This document shows, one piece after another, positions 27,901 to 38,215 of a stretch of DNA of 64,000 nt (the first letter of the stretch is position 1; each line of letters opens with the position of its first letter). The notes beneath the pieces were generated by a model. It did no database searches. It was not told where the DNA came from and worked only from the letters and a program-made list of their open reading frames with translations. The stretch comes from Siminovitchia acidinfaciens (lineage in GTDB: Bacteria; Bacillota; Bacilli; Bacillales; Bacillaceae_C). Made by a program: the position numbers and the translations under genes. The stretch lies in assembly GCF_003605385.1 (NCBI RefSeq), contig NZ_QYTV02000005.1, forward strand, positions 62,001-126,000, in the 5' to 3' direction.

Positions 27901-28002
27901 CGGCAGTGTAAAATAACTAAGTGTCCCCAGGCCTAAAGCTAAGACAGTCATCAATATGACAGCTGCCCTGTTCCTCAAAGCCCAATTTGTAAACCAGATC
28001 AT
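25000..28002 (-). CDS. swrC: RND-family efflux transporter, SwrC (YerP)-like
   Basis: A 1000-residue inner-membrane RND pump of the AcrB/MMPL type. It has two repeats, each with one helix, a large outer domain and five to six further helices; the hallmark GRLVDDSIVVIENI in helix 4 carries the Asp-Asp proton relay, matched by GIVVTNAIVLLDRV in the second half. B. subtilis SwrC exports surfactin and is needed for swarming; substrate here is inferred only by family. AGGGGGG lies six bases before the ATG. No membrane-fusion partner is adjacent, as usual in Gram-positives. Confidence 0.88.
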   Translation of the reverse strand: MIWFTNWALRNRAAVILMTVLALGLGTLSYFTLPKEFLPAANNPAVTVIVMGQGTDADTMAEQVTKPIEKAIGSVKGKKHVFSTSADGYSSIDIALDPSIDMKEAKAQVQEAISGIELPEGFSKPIVSQLNLDMIPLWQIGLSFPKGINREGMEKIENDIVPMFQGITGVSDVLVYGKQQTQVNIQLDKEKMSDLHIPVQALMGLLQGKNLALAVGEETVDERKANLKVVGQIEGIKELENMEIAPEVRLKDIAKVNISDSSETFFTRVNGEEAVALLLHKESNANAVSVGKKVEKTMAKVNKDFKPAIEASMLISFSEFIVNSVDSMMQAVLLGALFATIIIFVFLRHLRMTLITVVSIPLSLGLTLFLLSQSGITLNVLTIGAVAVAVGRLVDDSIVVIENIFRKVQSGDFSNEVIVNSTKEVAAAITSSTLTTVAVFLPMGLVKSLEELLLPFALTITYALLSSLLVALIVVPLMSSRMLKQGKMPVYKKPKRYMKILDWSLRHKWVPLLLSFFIFVGAVGMYVVMPKGTADASDNDVSVTVSYPDDISFSKVKEEILELEGYLIDQPEVDEVITFLGSNPEDAQFSQINSQNQGNLHVIMKENADTEKLMDKIENQKEKYTEADFDMMIASIVNFSDSTITLDVVGNDTNKLIEASKKVMDEVEGIKGVEKVTSNQNELKTVYDINIDQKKANTEEVARQVQLLLNPFPIGMIKVDGKDTQVLLDSSVHPTTERELKDISVLANEKPVRLSSIAKIERAEKPTSVLRKDGKEYVRVSVEADPKKLSKIANEVNMKAAGLSLPKGVSLEYGGAASTQSEQFMELFQLMAVSIGLVYLIMVLTFKTLRAPLVILFTLPLALIGAILGLLVSRTPIDIGSMIGALMLIGIVVTNAIVLLDRVRQNEKTMPIREALLEAGATRFRPIVMTALATIFAMVPLLMGKEEMGSLVSKGLAVVVIGGLSVATLLTLVIIPVVYELFHFKKAKKQRLAEQNKIAM

Positions 28003-28124
28003 TCATTTCCCCCCTGTAAAATTAGTATATTTTTCCTATAACATCAGTATAGTTTATTTGTTGATTGAAAATATAGACTTTAGTCGTATTTTTTTTTACT
28101 CCTTTGTATTTAGTCGTGTCTTTT

Positions 28125-28245
28125 TAGCTGAGCGTGCAAGCCTTAGGACAAAAGTTTTTAACTCACTGCAGCAAAGCGGCTGATTTAAATATCATACGGC
28201 TTTGCAACAAAGTATTAGCTTTTCTATTAATGCTCATGGCAGATG
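28125..28245 (+). repeat. Truncated, decayed copy of the dispersed repeat
   Basis: Within the 392-base gap between the RND gene and ribU, GAGCGTGCAAGCCTTAGGAC, GCAGCAAAGCGGCTGATT and GGCTTTGCAACAAAG resemble the start of the family. The remaining bases of the gap show only the ribU terminator. Confidence 0.4.
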
Positions 28246-28334
28246 CACGTTCATCCCAAATATCCTTTGATACGGCCTGATACCTTGAAATAAACACAGA
28301 CACCAACTTTTCTGTATAGATATGTTTTGGCTAA

Positions 28335-28370
28335 AGAAAAAAGCCAGCAATGATAAAAATCATTGTTGGC
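28335..28370 (-). terminator. Rho-independent terminator after ribU
   Basis: GCCAACAATGAT pairs with ATCATTGCTGGC (one G-U), followed by TTTTTTC on the minus strand. Confidence 0.88.
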
Positions 28371-28394
28371 CCAACTTGGAATGTTTTTAATTGA

Positions 28395-28976
28395 TTAGAT
28401 ATTCCGGTAAGCCACTTGTTTATCAATCCAGTGGCGCATACGGCTATATATTAATAAGAAGATAACTGTCACTATCAAACCTTTAACAAGATTAAATGGC
28501 AGGATTGCTGCTACAACAAGCTGGCGGAGGTCCGAAGTCGACATCGGATCCCATCCGAGCAAGAGCGTGTAGGCAGGTAGGATTGCCACGTAGTTTAAAA
28601 CACTCATGAAAACTGCCATAAAAATAGTTCCAAAGATTAAAGAAATGGCTAATCCCCATTTCATTTTAAGCTTTTTGAATACATAGTAAGTCGGCAAGAC
28701 GAACATGACCCCTGCGATGAAGTTTGCAAAGTTACCGATTGGGATTCCGGCTTCGCTGCCAACCATTAAATAGTCAATAATATTTTTAATCAATTCCACT
28801 AATATTGCGGCAAGCGGACCAAACATAAGTGCAGCGATCAATGCAGGAATATCGCTAAAGTCCACTGTCAAATAAGCCGGAAATGGCGGGATGGGAAATT
28901 TAATGAGCATCAATACAAATGATAAACTGCTCAGCATCCCAATTGCAACAAATGATCTTGTGTTGAATTTTTTCAA
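28395..28976 (-). CDS. ribU: Riboflavin transporter RibU (ECF S component)
   Basis: RibU is the substrate-binding membrane subunit that, with the shared ECF energising module, imports riboflavin. The protein has about six helices and the family pattern MLSSLSFVLMLI, FPAYLTVDFSDIPALIAAL, and FGPLAAILVELIKN. I place the start at TTG 28974-28976 (193 residues) because AGGAGAGAGG lies just upstream; an in-frame ATG at 28998-29000 has no site. An FMN riboswitch precedes it, which fits riboflavin import. Confidence 0.93.
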   Translation of the reverse strand: MKKFNTRSFVAIGMLSSLSFVLMLIKFPIPPFPAYLTVDFSDIPALIAALMFGPLAAILVELIKNIIDYLMVGSEAGIPIGNFANFIAGVMFVLPTYYVFKKLKMKWGLAISLIFGTIFMAVFMSVLNYVAILPAYTLLLGWDPMSTSDLRQLVVAAILPFNLVKGLIVTVIFLLIYSRMRHWIDKQVAYRNI

Positions 28977-29048
28977 TATCCTCTCTCCTTGGAGATTCAT
29001 CCCATGTCGAAGAAAGGTCAGCCAAATTTCGCTGCCTGAAATAAAAAT

Positions 29049-29270
29049 CCCTCAAAGTTACAATAACTTTTGAGGGAGAATTAAGGCATGTTCGAATAAA
29101 CGTTCAAATTCCTGCAATTTGAACGTACGACGGCTACCTTCATCTTCTCCCATCCAGACTATACTGTCGGCTTTGGAATCGCACCAAATCCTGCCTTTGC
29201 CAGGCTCGCGGGCTCAGAGACCTGTTATCTCATTACCGCCGGTCGGGAATTTCACCACGCCCCGAAGATG
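29049..29270 (-). ncRNA. FMN riboswitch (RFN element) with terminator, upstream of ribU
   Basis: P1 is GAAGATG/CATCTTC (29264-29270 with 29141-29147, read on the minus strand). Between lie the RFN signatures CGGGGCGTGGTGAAATTCCC, GACCGGCGGTAATG, GCCCGCGAGCC, GGATTTGGTGCGATTCC and AGCCGACAGT. A 10-pair hairpin (29101-29126) follows and then a terminator, TCCCTCAAAAGTTA with TAACTTTGAGGGA, plus TTTTT. FMN binding should favour the terminator and shut off ribU. Confidence 0.97.
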
Positions 29271-29291
29271 AATCGTATATTATTTACCTTT

Positions 29292-29320
29292 ATTATACAA
29301 CAAGAAACTGGGTTTGTGAA
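29292..29320 (-). promoter_or_regulatory. Sigma-A promoter for the FMN riboswitch / ribU
   Basis: TTCACA (29315-29320) and TATAAT (29292-29297), 17 bases apart, 22 bases before the aptamer. Confidence 0.8.
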
Positions 29321-29328
29321 GATATTTG

Positions 29329-30054
29329 TCAAAATTCTTTTATAATGAGAGTTTGTCCTTCAAGGACCAAATGGTTAGTATCCAAATTATTACGCTCTGA
29401 GAGAGATTCAACAGTTGTATTAAATTTATTGGAAATACTCCAGACCGTGTCACCCTTTTTAACTACATAAGTCGTCGGGCCTTCCGCCGGCCGTGCATAC
29501 GTTTCAATCGTTTCATTTATTGAGGGTTGCAATGCAACAGCCTTGTCCCCAACCATTCCTTTTCCGAAAACAATGAAAGGATCAAAAGCATTTTCCTTGC
29601 TAACCGTCCATTGGCCGTCATGAACTTCAAAATGAAGGTGAGTTCCAAACGAATCCCCTGTGTTGCCCATTTTTCCTATTTCCTGCCCTTTTAACACTTT
29701 CATCCCCTTTGAAACCAGTCTTTTATCCAAATGAGCATAAACTGTTTCAAATCCGTCCGGATGCTCTAAAAAGACGACATGCCCGTATGTATCGGAATAA
29801 TATGACTTAATAACATTGCCTTCTGCAACCGCATAAATTGAAGACTGCGCTAATCCGGCAATATCCATGCCTTTGTGAATACCGCCCCTGGACGAAAAAA
29901 CATCGCTGACCACACCATTTGCCGGAAATACCCATTCTCCGGTCACTTTTTGAATTTCATCCACTGATTGGGCAGAAACAGCGACCTCTTTATTGCACAC
30001 ATTATAGATAACGATAAGCAGCAACCCAGCAACGATGTATCTAAACTCGTTCAT
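29329..30054 (-). CDS. M23-family peptidase with C-terminal LysM domain
   Basis: An exported cell-wall protein of 241 residues: an N-terminal membrane/signal segment (YIVAGLLLIVIYNVC), an M23 (LytM) domain with the zinc ligands HKGMD, and HLHFEVH, and a C-terminal LysM domain (YVVKKGDTVWSISNKF). The third conserved His is in VYAHLD. M23 enzymes cut peptidoglycan cross-bridges; all ligands appear present, so it may be active. The ATG at 30052-30054 has AGGGGGG four bases upstream. It lies after resE on the same strand but beyond its terminator. In B. subtilis sigX follows resE. Confidence 0.85.
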   Translation of the reverse strand: MNEFRYIVAGLLLIVIYNVCNKEVAVSAQSVDEIQKVTGEWVFPANGVVSDVFSSRGGIHKGMDIAGLAQSSIYAVAEGNVIKSYYSDTYGHVVFLEHPDGFETVYAHLDKRLVSKGMKVLKGQEIGKMGNTGDSFGTHLHFEVHDGQWTVSKENAFDPFIVFGKGMVGDKAVALQPSINETIETYARPAEGPTTYVVKKGDTVWSISNKFNTTVESLSERNNLDTNHLVLEGQTLIIKEF

Positions 30055-30129
30055 ATTTCCCCCCTGTTGACCCAAAAATTTCTCATAAGTAACTGTCCTA
30101 TTTTTTGTAAGTAGAGGTGAAAATATACA

Positions 30130-30157
30130 AAAAAAGCCGCACAATTAAGTGCAGCTC
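30130..30157 (-). terminator. Rho-independent terminator after resE
   Basis: AGCTGCAC pairs with GTGCGGCT (one G-U) around TTAATT, followed by TTTTTTTG on the minus strand. Confidence 0.83.
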
Positions 30158-30218
30158 TTCTAGAATGAATTTTGTTACGCGTGAAACAAGATTGGACGGC
30201 ATCCTTCACCAATTTTCC

Positions 30219-31997
30219 TCATTTTTTGCTTGGCAAAAACAAAGTGAAAGTCGTTCCTTCACCGAGCTTGCTTATCACTGTCAATTGGCCATGATGCGCA
30301 TCGGCAATATTTTTGACAATGGCAAGGCCGAGTCCTGTGCCGGCTCTTCCCCTGGTCCTCGCCTTGTCCGCTTTATAAAAACGTTCAAAAACGAAAGGTA
30401 AGTCTTCCTCGGGAATACCTGTACCATCGTCCTCAACAGAAATGGTGATCCCATCTTTGCCGAATGCCTGAGTGACTTTTATATTGCCGTTTTCATGAGT
30501 ATACCTCATCGCATTATCAATCAAATTGGTCAATACCTGCTCAATCCTATCCGGATCCAAGGAAAAGGAAATTCCTTTCTGCTCGATATTACTTGTAAGC
30601 TCTATGTTATTTTCACGCGCAATTGTTTGAAACTTAGAAGTGATCCTATCAACAAAAGCACCTACATCAACATCTTCGAAATTCAAAGTGATATGACCCG
30701 CTTCCATTCTGGCCATATCTAGCAACTCATTGACGAGCCGTCCGATCCTAAGTGATTCGTCGTAAATGATTTTGATGATCTCCTGCTTTTCCTCTTCGGA
30801 GCCTGCAATATCATCTATGATTGCCTCACTATATCCCTGAAGCATGGCTATTGGAGTACGGAGTTCGTGTGAAACATTTGCCACAAAATCAATCCTGAGC
30901 TTATCCAGACGTCGTTCTTCCGTCATATCCCTTATAACGGCAACCGCCCCCCGTACACTTTTTTGATCATGTGTATATAAAGGACTGACTATAACGACAT
31001 AAAACCTTCCCTTAATTGAAAGCTCTCCGGTTTGCTCTTTTTCATCCGCAATTGCATGCTCCAAAAGTTCTGCCATTTCGGCCGGAATCGGATAGTTCGC
31101 CTCCCCGCTGTCAAATGGCCATTGCTGCAAAAATCTTTCTGCAGGCGGATTCGTGATCAAAATGGTGCCATCACGACTGAACGTCATAACACCATCGGCC
31201 ATGCTGCTTAAAATATTTGTCAACTGCTCCTTTTCCTGACGAAGTACATTCATATTAAACTTCAGACGCTTTCCCATTTGATTAAACGCAATCGCCAGTT
31301 CTCCGATTTCATCATGACTTAAAAAAGGAACCCTCGTATCAAAGTTCCCCTTTGACAATTCGAAGGCCGCTTCTCTCATTTTACGGAGCGGTGCAGTGAT
31401 TCTGGTGGACAAAAAGAAAGCGAAGAAAGTAGTCAGAACGATCGCAATACCGGCTGCCAGCAAAATCAAGTTTGCCGTCTGTTTTGTTGTTTCTTTCAGG
31501 ACTCCAAGACTCTGGTAAATGAAAATGGCTCCCGTCTCATTATTACCCAGATGAAGTGGAACACCCGCCACAATATAGTTTTTAAATCTGCTGCCGGATT
31601 CATGAAGTTCCGAAAGTGACAGCTCTTTCTGAATGACCGCCTGTTCACTAAACACCTTACTTAGGTCGTTATCGCTTAAAAATACATAGGAAGGGATCTT
31701 ATTGCTTTCCTCTAAATTCGGTGAATAATGAAACTTTTCTTTATCATACGCAATTGCAACCCCCATCGGGTCATCCACAATTTCAAAAACAATTTCTTCT
31801 CCAAGTCCGTCATTTCTGTGGGATTCAATAATATCCGATATTTTCTCTGCCGTATCCGACAGACTCTTCTCAATTTGGTTTACATGATATTTTTCAAAGA
31901 ACTGTATCAAGAGAATGGTAAGAATGATCAAAACAAAGGAGACCAGCAGCAGAATGGTCACCCATAGCTTTCCGACGACGCTCCGCCAAAGTCTCAT
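30219..31997 (-). CDS. resE: Sensor histidine kinase ResE
   Basis: ResE senses oxygen limitation and nitric oxide and phosphorylates ResD. The 592-residue protein has an N-terminal helix, an extracellular sensor region (about 35-170), a second helix (LILLAAGIAIVLTTFFAFFL), HAMP (FLSTRITAPLRKM), a PAS-like domain (about 255-360), the HisKA H-box VSHELRTPIAM, and a HATPase with N-box DNAMRY, DDGTGIPEEDL and GLGLAI. The start overlaps resD by four bases. Length matches B. subtilis ResE. Confidence 0.94.
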   Translation of the reverse strand: MRLWRSVVGKLWVTILLLVSFVLIILTILLIQFFEKYHVNQIEKSLSDTAEKISDIIESHRNDGLGEEIVFEIVDDPMGVAIAYDKEKFHYSPNLEESNKIPSYVFLSDNDLSKVFSEQAVIQKELSLSELHESGSRFKNYIVAGVPLHLGNNETGAIFIYQSLGVLKETTKQTANLILLAAGIAIVLTTFFAFFLSTRITAPLRKMREAAFELSKGNFDTRVPFLSHDEIGELAIAFNQMGKRLKFNMNVLRQEKEQLTNILSSMADGVMTFSRDGTILITNPPAERFLQQWPFDSGEANYPIPAEMAELLEHAIADEKEQTGELSIKGRFYVVIVSPLYTHDQKSVRGAVAVIRDMTEERRLDKLRIDFVANVSHELRTPIAMLQGYSEAIIDDIAGSEEEKQEIIKIIYDESLRIGRLVNELLDMARMEAGHITLNFEDVDVGAFVDRITSKFQTIARENNIELTSNIEQKGISFSLDPDRIEQVLTNLIDNAMRYTHENGNIKVTQAFGKDGITISVEDDGTGIPEEDLPFVFERFYKADKARTRGRAGTGLGLAIVKNIADAHHGQLTVISKLGEGTTFTLFLPSKK

Positions 31998-32710
31998 TCA
32001 TTACCTGCCTCAAATTTATAACCGACTCCCCAGACAGTGACAATCATTCCCGCTGCTTTTTCCGATACGCGGTTCAATTTCTCCCGCAACCTTTTGATGT
32101 GAGTGTCAACTGTTCTTAAATCCCCGAAAAATTCATACTGCCATACCTCTTTTAATAAATGCTCCCGGTCAAATACCTTATCCGGCGATTTTGCCAAAAA
32201 ATGCAGCAGCTCGTATTCTTTAGGCGTCAAATTCACTTCCTTGCCATCAGCCGTAACCCGGTGTGCATCATGGTCGATTGATAAATGCGGATACACGATA
32301 ATATCACGTGCGGTCGGGTCAGTATGAAGAAAGCTCGTTTGAGATGATCTCCTTAGGACCGCCTTCACCCTTAGTACTACTTCTCTCGGGCTGAATGGCT
32401 TGACAATATAATCATCAGCGCCCACTTCGAAACCCTGGACCCTGTTTGCTTCCTCTCCCTTTGCAGTCAGCATGATGATGGGAGTGGTCTTTTCTTCACG
32501 CAATTCCTTGCAAACTTCGACACCATCTTTTTTCGGCATCATTAAATCAAGCAAAATACAGTGATAGTCGTTAGTCATTGCCTTTTCAATGGCCTCTTCG
32601 CCATCAGCTGCCTCATCGATTATATAATTTTCACGTTCAAGATACATTTTTAATAATCTGCGAATACGATCTTCGTCGTCAACCACCAAAATTTTGACTT
32701 CTTGTTCCAT
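31994..32710 (-). CDS. resD: Response regulator ResD
   Basis: A 238-residue OmpR/PhoB-type regulator: receiver domain with acidic pocket DDE at 11-13, phospho-acceptor Asp in LLDLMMP (about 55), T in MLTAK, K in IVKPF; and a winged-helix DNA-binding domain ending GVGYKF. ResD activates genes for anaerobic respiration and, in B. subtilis, the resABC cytochrome c maturation genes. Here resDE is separated from resABC by 6.6 kb holding the opuC operon, whereas in B. subtilis resA to resE is one unit. Confidence 0.95.
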   Translation of the reverse strand: MEQEVKILVVDDEDRIRRLLKMYLERENYIIDEAADGEEAIEKAMTNDYHCILLDLMMPKKDGVEVCKELREEKTTPIIMLTAKGEEANRVQGFEVGADDYIVKPFSPREVVLRVKAVLRRSSQTSFLHTDPTARDIIVYPHLSIDHDAHRVTADGKEVNLTPKEYELLHFLAKSPDKVFDREHLLKEVWQYEFFGDLRTVDTHIKRLREKLNRVSEKAAGMIVTVWGVGYKFEAGNE

Positions 32711-32789
32711 TTTCTTTCCCCCTTGGCATCATGATAGTGTACTAACTCTATTGTATAAGAAAAAGTCCAACACCTAAAGCAAAACAAGC

Positions 32790-34526
32790 TTAAAGGTCTT
32801 TAGCACCGATCATTCTCAGTTCATTCAACGCCTGTAACAAATGTTCCATTAATTGATTGCCCTTGATTTTATTTTCTGTATAGCTTGAGATGTTAATAGA
32901 AATTGAATCTTCCAATATGATGTATGCCATTCCATGACCGTCTTCAACAACGGGGCCAAACATCCGATATTTAACGTTTTCGTAAGCCATGCCACTTGTT
33001 GAAATGAAGTCGCGGCGCATCGTTAAATATCCCTCGTCCTTAAAAATTTCCGGCAATTCTTCCAAACCTAGTTCTGGGCCGAATAAATGGTACATTTGTT
33101 CAAGTCCATACATATGTCTTTCGACACCATACCCTTTTTGACAATCCCTTATCCGATCCGAATGGGCAGCGCTCGCCCTTTGCATCAAAGAGTACAACAC
33201 TTTTTTACTTTCTCCCCCATGATCCATAGCTTCCACAAGCCTGCGCTTTTCCATACTTGTCGCACGGGCGCACTCTGTTCTTCCCTCGTAAAAGAAACGG
33301 ACGGACACAGGCTCGTATACACTTTCAAATCTCCCATAGGTTCGATATTGCGCGATTTGCAACGCCATATGGAGAAAGGCATCCGGACTAAAATTCATTC
33401 TTTTGATTTCACCTGCTCCAAAATCAGTAAAGACTCTTGACTGAAGATGATAATTATCTTTTTGCCGCAGGTGATCATCGTGGAATTGATTTAACATGGC
33501 CAAGCTCTCTTGTTTCAATTCCCATGTTCGTTTTTCAACTATTGGAATTTCAAACGTTTGCCCAGCTTGATGAAAGTCTTTCTTCAAACCTTTACTGATA
33601 TGGCTAATAACAGCAGCAATCGATGTACCATCAACAGTGCTATGTTCGATATTAAATCCTAATTCGTGCTGCTTCGTAATAATCATTTGGATAGTCTTGT
33701 CAAAATATTTATTGTTTGCGTTTAGCATAAGGTTCTTAATTGCCTCTTCAGAGTCCTTGCTATCTTCATCGATCGAAATAATAACGATTGAATCCGCAAT
33801 TGCTTGTAATATTTCGGCATTCAATTTTGACGTACTCAGCATCTCGTACGCTTTAGCGGCCTTGTCTCTTTTTGCTGTAGTAAATATACCTACATTTATA
33901 CCCTCATCTTGATCAGCAAGAATTTCCGTTTCAATCGCAGCTGCAATTTGATGACTTTGATAGATCGCACCTACATGGTTTGTTACCTGTACCTTATAAA
34001 CATTGTTTTTATATAAGATGATGACATGATTATTCTTTTTATTAAAATCAGCGACGTAAAATGTGTCCCTTTCCAACTTCGGGATTCTCACAGACCGGAA
34101 AAAATATTTATATTGACTCATATCGAGCAGCTTTCCTTTTACGGCATCCTGCTCCACATCCCCATCGATAATAGCATGATACAGCTCTGCAGCTAAAAAG
34201 CTGACTTGCCCGGCCATTTCCGCGATAGTGAAGCGGTTCTTATAATGGTCATTTTTTAATAAAATATTGAAATTCATACTATAAGGCAAATGATCCCGAT
34301 GTTCTAAATAGGAATTGACCCAGAAGGGCTTTAGCCAGCTTCCGGTCCGACTTTGATCCCATTCATATAATTTTGTTTGAAGCTTTACTGCCTCCCCATT
34401 TTCCTCAAAGAAACGTTCAATCACATTTGATGTTTTTTGAAATTGCTCCTTAGTCACCAACGGTTCCACCCATTCAAGAAGTTTAGATTTCGTGCTGCTT
34501 AAAGGTGGAACAGGTAACGATGGCAA
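32790..34526 (-). CDS. Carnitine/choline O-acyltransferase family protein, probably carnitine acyltransferase
   Basis: The protein belongs to the family that moves acyl groups between CoA and carnitine or choline. The catalytic His is in IEHSTVDG (His295). By eye aligned with mouse carnitine acetyltransferase, Tyr404, Thr417 (GRT) and Arg470 (ERHMYGLE) fall exactly at the spacing of its Tyr452, Thr465 and Arg518, which bind the carnitine carboxylate; choline acetyltransferase lacks that Arg. The late motifs STSGM and FGPVVEDGHG also match. The first usable codon in the standard set is TTG at 34524-34526, but it lacks a ribosome binding site; AAGGA sits further up. It is the last gene of the opuC operon, 113 bases after opuCD. 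Confidence 0.85.
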   Translation of the reverse strand: MPSLPVPPLSSTKSKLLEWVEPLVTKEQFQKTSNVIERFFEENGEAVKLQTKLYEWDQSRTGSWLKPFWVNSYLEHRDHLPYSMNFNILLKNDHYKNRFTIAEMAGQVSFLAAELYHAIIDGDVEQDAVKGKLLDMSQYKYFFRSVRIPKLERDTFYVADFNKKNNHVIILYKNNVYKVQVTNHVGAIYQSHQIAAAIETEILADQDEGINVGIFTTAKRDKAAKAYEMLSTSKLNAEILQAIADSIVIISIDEDSKDSEEAIKNLMLNANNKYFDKTIQMIITKQHELGFNIEHSTVDGTSIAAVISHISKGLKKDFHQAGQTFEIPIVEKRTWELKQESLAMLNQFHDDHLRQKDNYHLQSRVFTDFGAGEIKRMNFSPDAFLHMALQIAQYRTYGRFESVYEPVSVRFFYEGRTECARATSMEKRRLVEAMDHGGESKKVLYSLMQRASAAHSDRIRDCQKGYGVERHMYGLEQMYHLFGPELGLEELPEIFKDEGYLTMRRDFISTSGMAYENVKYRMFGPVVEDGHGMAYIILEDSISINISSYTENKIKGNQLMEHLLQALNELRMIGAKDL

Positions 34527-34586
34527 TTCATTTTTCAGAGATAAAATTGTTTTTATAGCCCTAATTCCTTTCTATCTTTATTTTTC

Positions 34587-34608
34587 ATTACTGGCCAGTG
34601 CCAGTAAT
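34587..34608 (-). other. Small hairpin between opuCD and the acyltransferase gene
   Basis: ATTACTGGC and GCCAGTAAT pair perfectly (9 pairs) around a 4-base loop. There is no T run, so it may stabilise or process the operon RNA rather than end it. Confidence 0.6.
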
Positions 34609-34639
34609 CCCCCTTTTAAACGGCTGTATTCTAAATCGT

Positions 34640-35317
34640 TTATTCTCCAGCCACTTGAAAAGCGCCTTTACGCTTTTTGTTTGGAGACAATCGACGTTCA
34701 AACCAAGCCAAGACGACATCGGCGAAAACAGCCATTAAAGCTGTAGGAATCGCACCTGCTAAAATAATCACGGTCCCGTCTGTCGCGTTTGTTCCGCGCA
34801 ATATAATATCTCCTAAGCCGCCAGCCCCGATAAATGTCCCAATGGTTGCAACACCAATGGAAATAACCAAAGCCGTTCTCAACCCTGCCATGATAACAGA
34901 TAAAGCTAGGGGCAGCTCAACCATCCGAAGGATTTGAAACTTCGTCATCCCCATCGCTTTACCGGACTCGATCAAGGCATGGTCGACATTGCGAATTCCA
35001 GTATAAGTGTTGTTAATGATCGGTAACAATGAATACAAAAAGAGGGCGAACACTACTGTGTTCGTACCAAGCCCCATCACTAGCATCAAGATTGCTAACA
35101 TTGCCAGGGCGGGTATCGTTTGAATCACATTTGCAAGTGAAATCACCCATGTACTTAATCGATGATAGCGCGCGATTAAAATGCCAACCGGAATCGCCAC
35201 AATTGCGGCGAACAACACTCCATAGATGGACATAAGAAAATGCCGATAAAATTGTTCCCAGACATATGAAGCATTTTGCGAATAATAGAATAAAACATCT
35301 TGCATCGTTTCCAACAT
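34640..35317 (-). CDS. opuCD: Glycine betaine/carnitine/choline ABC transporter permease OpuCD
   Basis: A 225-residue permease with five to six helices and the BPD_transp_1 coupling motif E-x4-G-M-x-x-x-x-x-L (ESGKAMGMTKFQILRMVELP), followed by the typical [12 protein letters not shown] take the ATG at 35315-35317 because AAGGTGG lies five bases upstream; a TTG six codons earlier lies within opuCC. The gap to opuCC is ten bases. It works with OpuCB as the membrane channel. The C-terminal end is basic (PNKKRKG). Confidence 0.9.
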   Translation of the reverse strand: MLETMQDVLFYYSQNASYVWEQFYRHFLMSIYGVLFAAIVAIPVGILIARYHRLSTWVISLANVIQTIPALAMLAILMLVMGLGTNTVVFALFLYSLLPIINNTYTGIRNVDHALIESGKAMGMTKFQILRMVELPLALSVIMAGLRTALVISIGVATIGTFIGAGGLGDIILRGTNATDGTVIILAGAIPTALMAVFADVVLAWFERRLSPNKKRKGAFQVAGE

Positions 35318-35327
35318 AGTCACCACC

Positions 35328-36909
<1,582 letters not shown>

Positions 36910-36925
36910 GCATTTCCCTCCGGTA

Positions 36926-38062
36926 TTACTGTAGTGAAAGCTCGTCCTCGCTCCAAATGGAGTCATAAACGATATCAACAAGACTTGCTCTCGTTATAAT
37001 CCCGATTAACCGTTGATTTTGATCGATTACTGGGATGTATTTCATTCCTCTTTTCAAAATTCGGCGGATTGCATCACGAATAAGCGTCCCTTCCGTTACA
37101 GTGAACATTTCCGTTTCGTATGCGTCTGCCACCAAGCTTTTCTTTTTTCGTTTCTGATCAATCATCTCAACATCAATAAATCCTTCTAGGATATTCTTCT
37201 CATTCACAACGAGCAAAGTGTCAACTCTTGTTTCCTTCATTAACTGGATTGCTTCCGACAATGAGCGGTCTTTAGTAATCGTTATGGGATTTGGGTTCAT
37301 GATTTGTTCAACCATTTGAATGTTAGGCCTCGCTTGAACAAGCCGGTCTTTTCCAATAAATTCTTCAACGAATTCATTTGCTGGATTCCGCAAAATTTCA
37401 TCTGGTGTATCACATTGAACTAACTCACCATCACGTAAAATGACAATCCGGTCCGCCAGCTTAAGGGCTTCATCCATATCATGCGAAACAAAAACAATAG
37501 TTTTCCCCAACCTCTGTTGAAGCTTTTTAAACTCTTCCTGCAACGAATCCCGCGTTATAGGATCTAGTGCACTGAACGGTTCGTCCATTAATATAAGCGG
37601 CTGATCGGCCGCCAACGCACGTAAAATGCCGATACGCTGCTGTTGTCCGCCACTGAGTTCATGTGGGTAACGATCCAAGTAGTCCGGCGTCAGATCAACA
37701 AGGCTAATTAATTCCCTTGCCCTTGCTTTCCGTTTTTCTTCAGGCCATTTCAATAACTTAAGAACAAGCCCAATGTTTTCCTGGATTGTCATATGAGGAA
37801 ACAGGCCAATTTGTTGAATAACATACCCAATCTCCCGTCGAAGCTGGACCGGATCCTTATCTAAAATATTTTCACCATTTATGTAGATACTTCCGGAAGA
37901 TGGTTCGATCAATCGATTAATCATTTTCATCGTAGTCGTTTTACCGCAGCCACTCGGTCCGATAAAACAAATAAACTCCCCTTTTTTAAAGTGTAAAGAG
38001 AGATCGTTAACTGCTTTTTTTCCTCCTTTATATACTTTCGATACATGTTCAAATTTCAGCAA
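36926..38062 (-). CDS. opuCA: Quaternary-amine ABC transporter ATPase OpuCA with CBS domains
   Basis: A 378-residue ATPase. The Walker A is GPSGCGKTT (about 35-43), the signature LSGGQQQR (about 136), Walker B LILMDEPF and the switch His in FVSHDMDEA. After residue 250 two CBS domains follow ([17 protein letters not shown] and [12 protein letters not shown]), which in OpuCA/OpuAA sense ionic strength or c-di-AMP. The start is TTG with GGAGGTG eight bases upstream. It is the first gene of the operon; repeats, not a clear promoter, lie upstream. Confidence 0.93.
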   Translation of the reverse strand: MLKFEHVSKVYKGGKKAVNDLSLHFKKGEFICFIGPSGCGKTTTMKMINRLIEPSSGSIYINGENILDKDPVQLRREIGYVIQQIGLFPHMTIQENIGLVLKLLKWPEEKRKARARELISLVDLTPDYLDRYPHELSGGQQQRIGILRALAADQPLILMDEPFSALDPITRDSLQEEFKKLQQRLGKTIVFVSHDMDEALKLADRIVILRDGELVQCDTPDEILRNPANEFVEEFIGKDRLVQARPNIQMVEQIMNPNPITITKDRSLSEAIQLMKETRVDTLLVVNEKNILEGFIDVEMIDQKRKKKSLVADAYETEMFTVTEGTLIRDAIRRILKRGMKYIPVIDQNQRLIGIITRASLVDIVYDSIWSEDELSLQ

Positions 38063-38086
38063 TGATAAAGCACCTCCATGTTTATT

Positions 38087-38215
38087 AGAAAAGCGTAAGG
38101 CGCCCGTCTAGGGGCGAAAAAGCATAAGACAAACGCTGACAGAAGGCGTTTTTTTCCTTCCGAAGCGTTTGGCTTATGACCTCGAGCCCCTGGCGCCTGA
38201 AGCTGGACACCTAGA
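38087..38215 (+). repeat. Short copy of the dispersed repeat
   Basis: Begins AGAAAAGCGTAAGGCGCCCG and ends GGCGCCTGAAGCTGGACAC, only about 130 bases; the central part is missing. It adjoins the start of opuCA. Confidence 0.6.
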
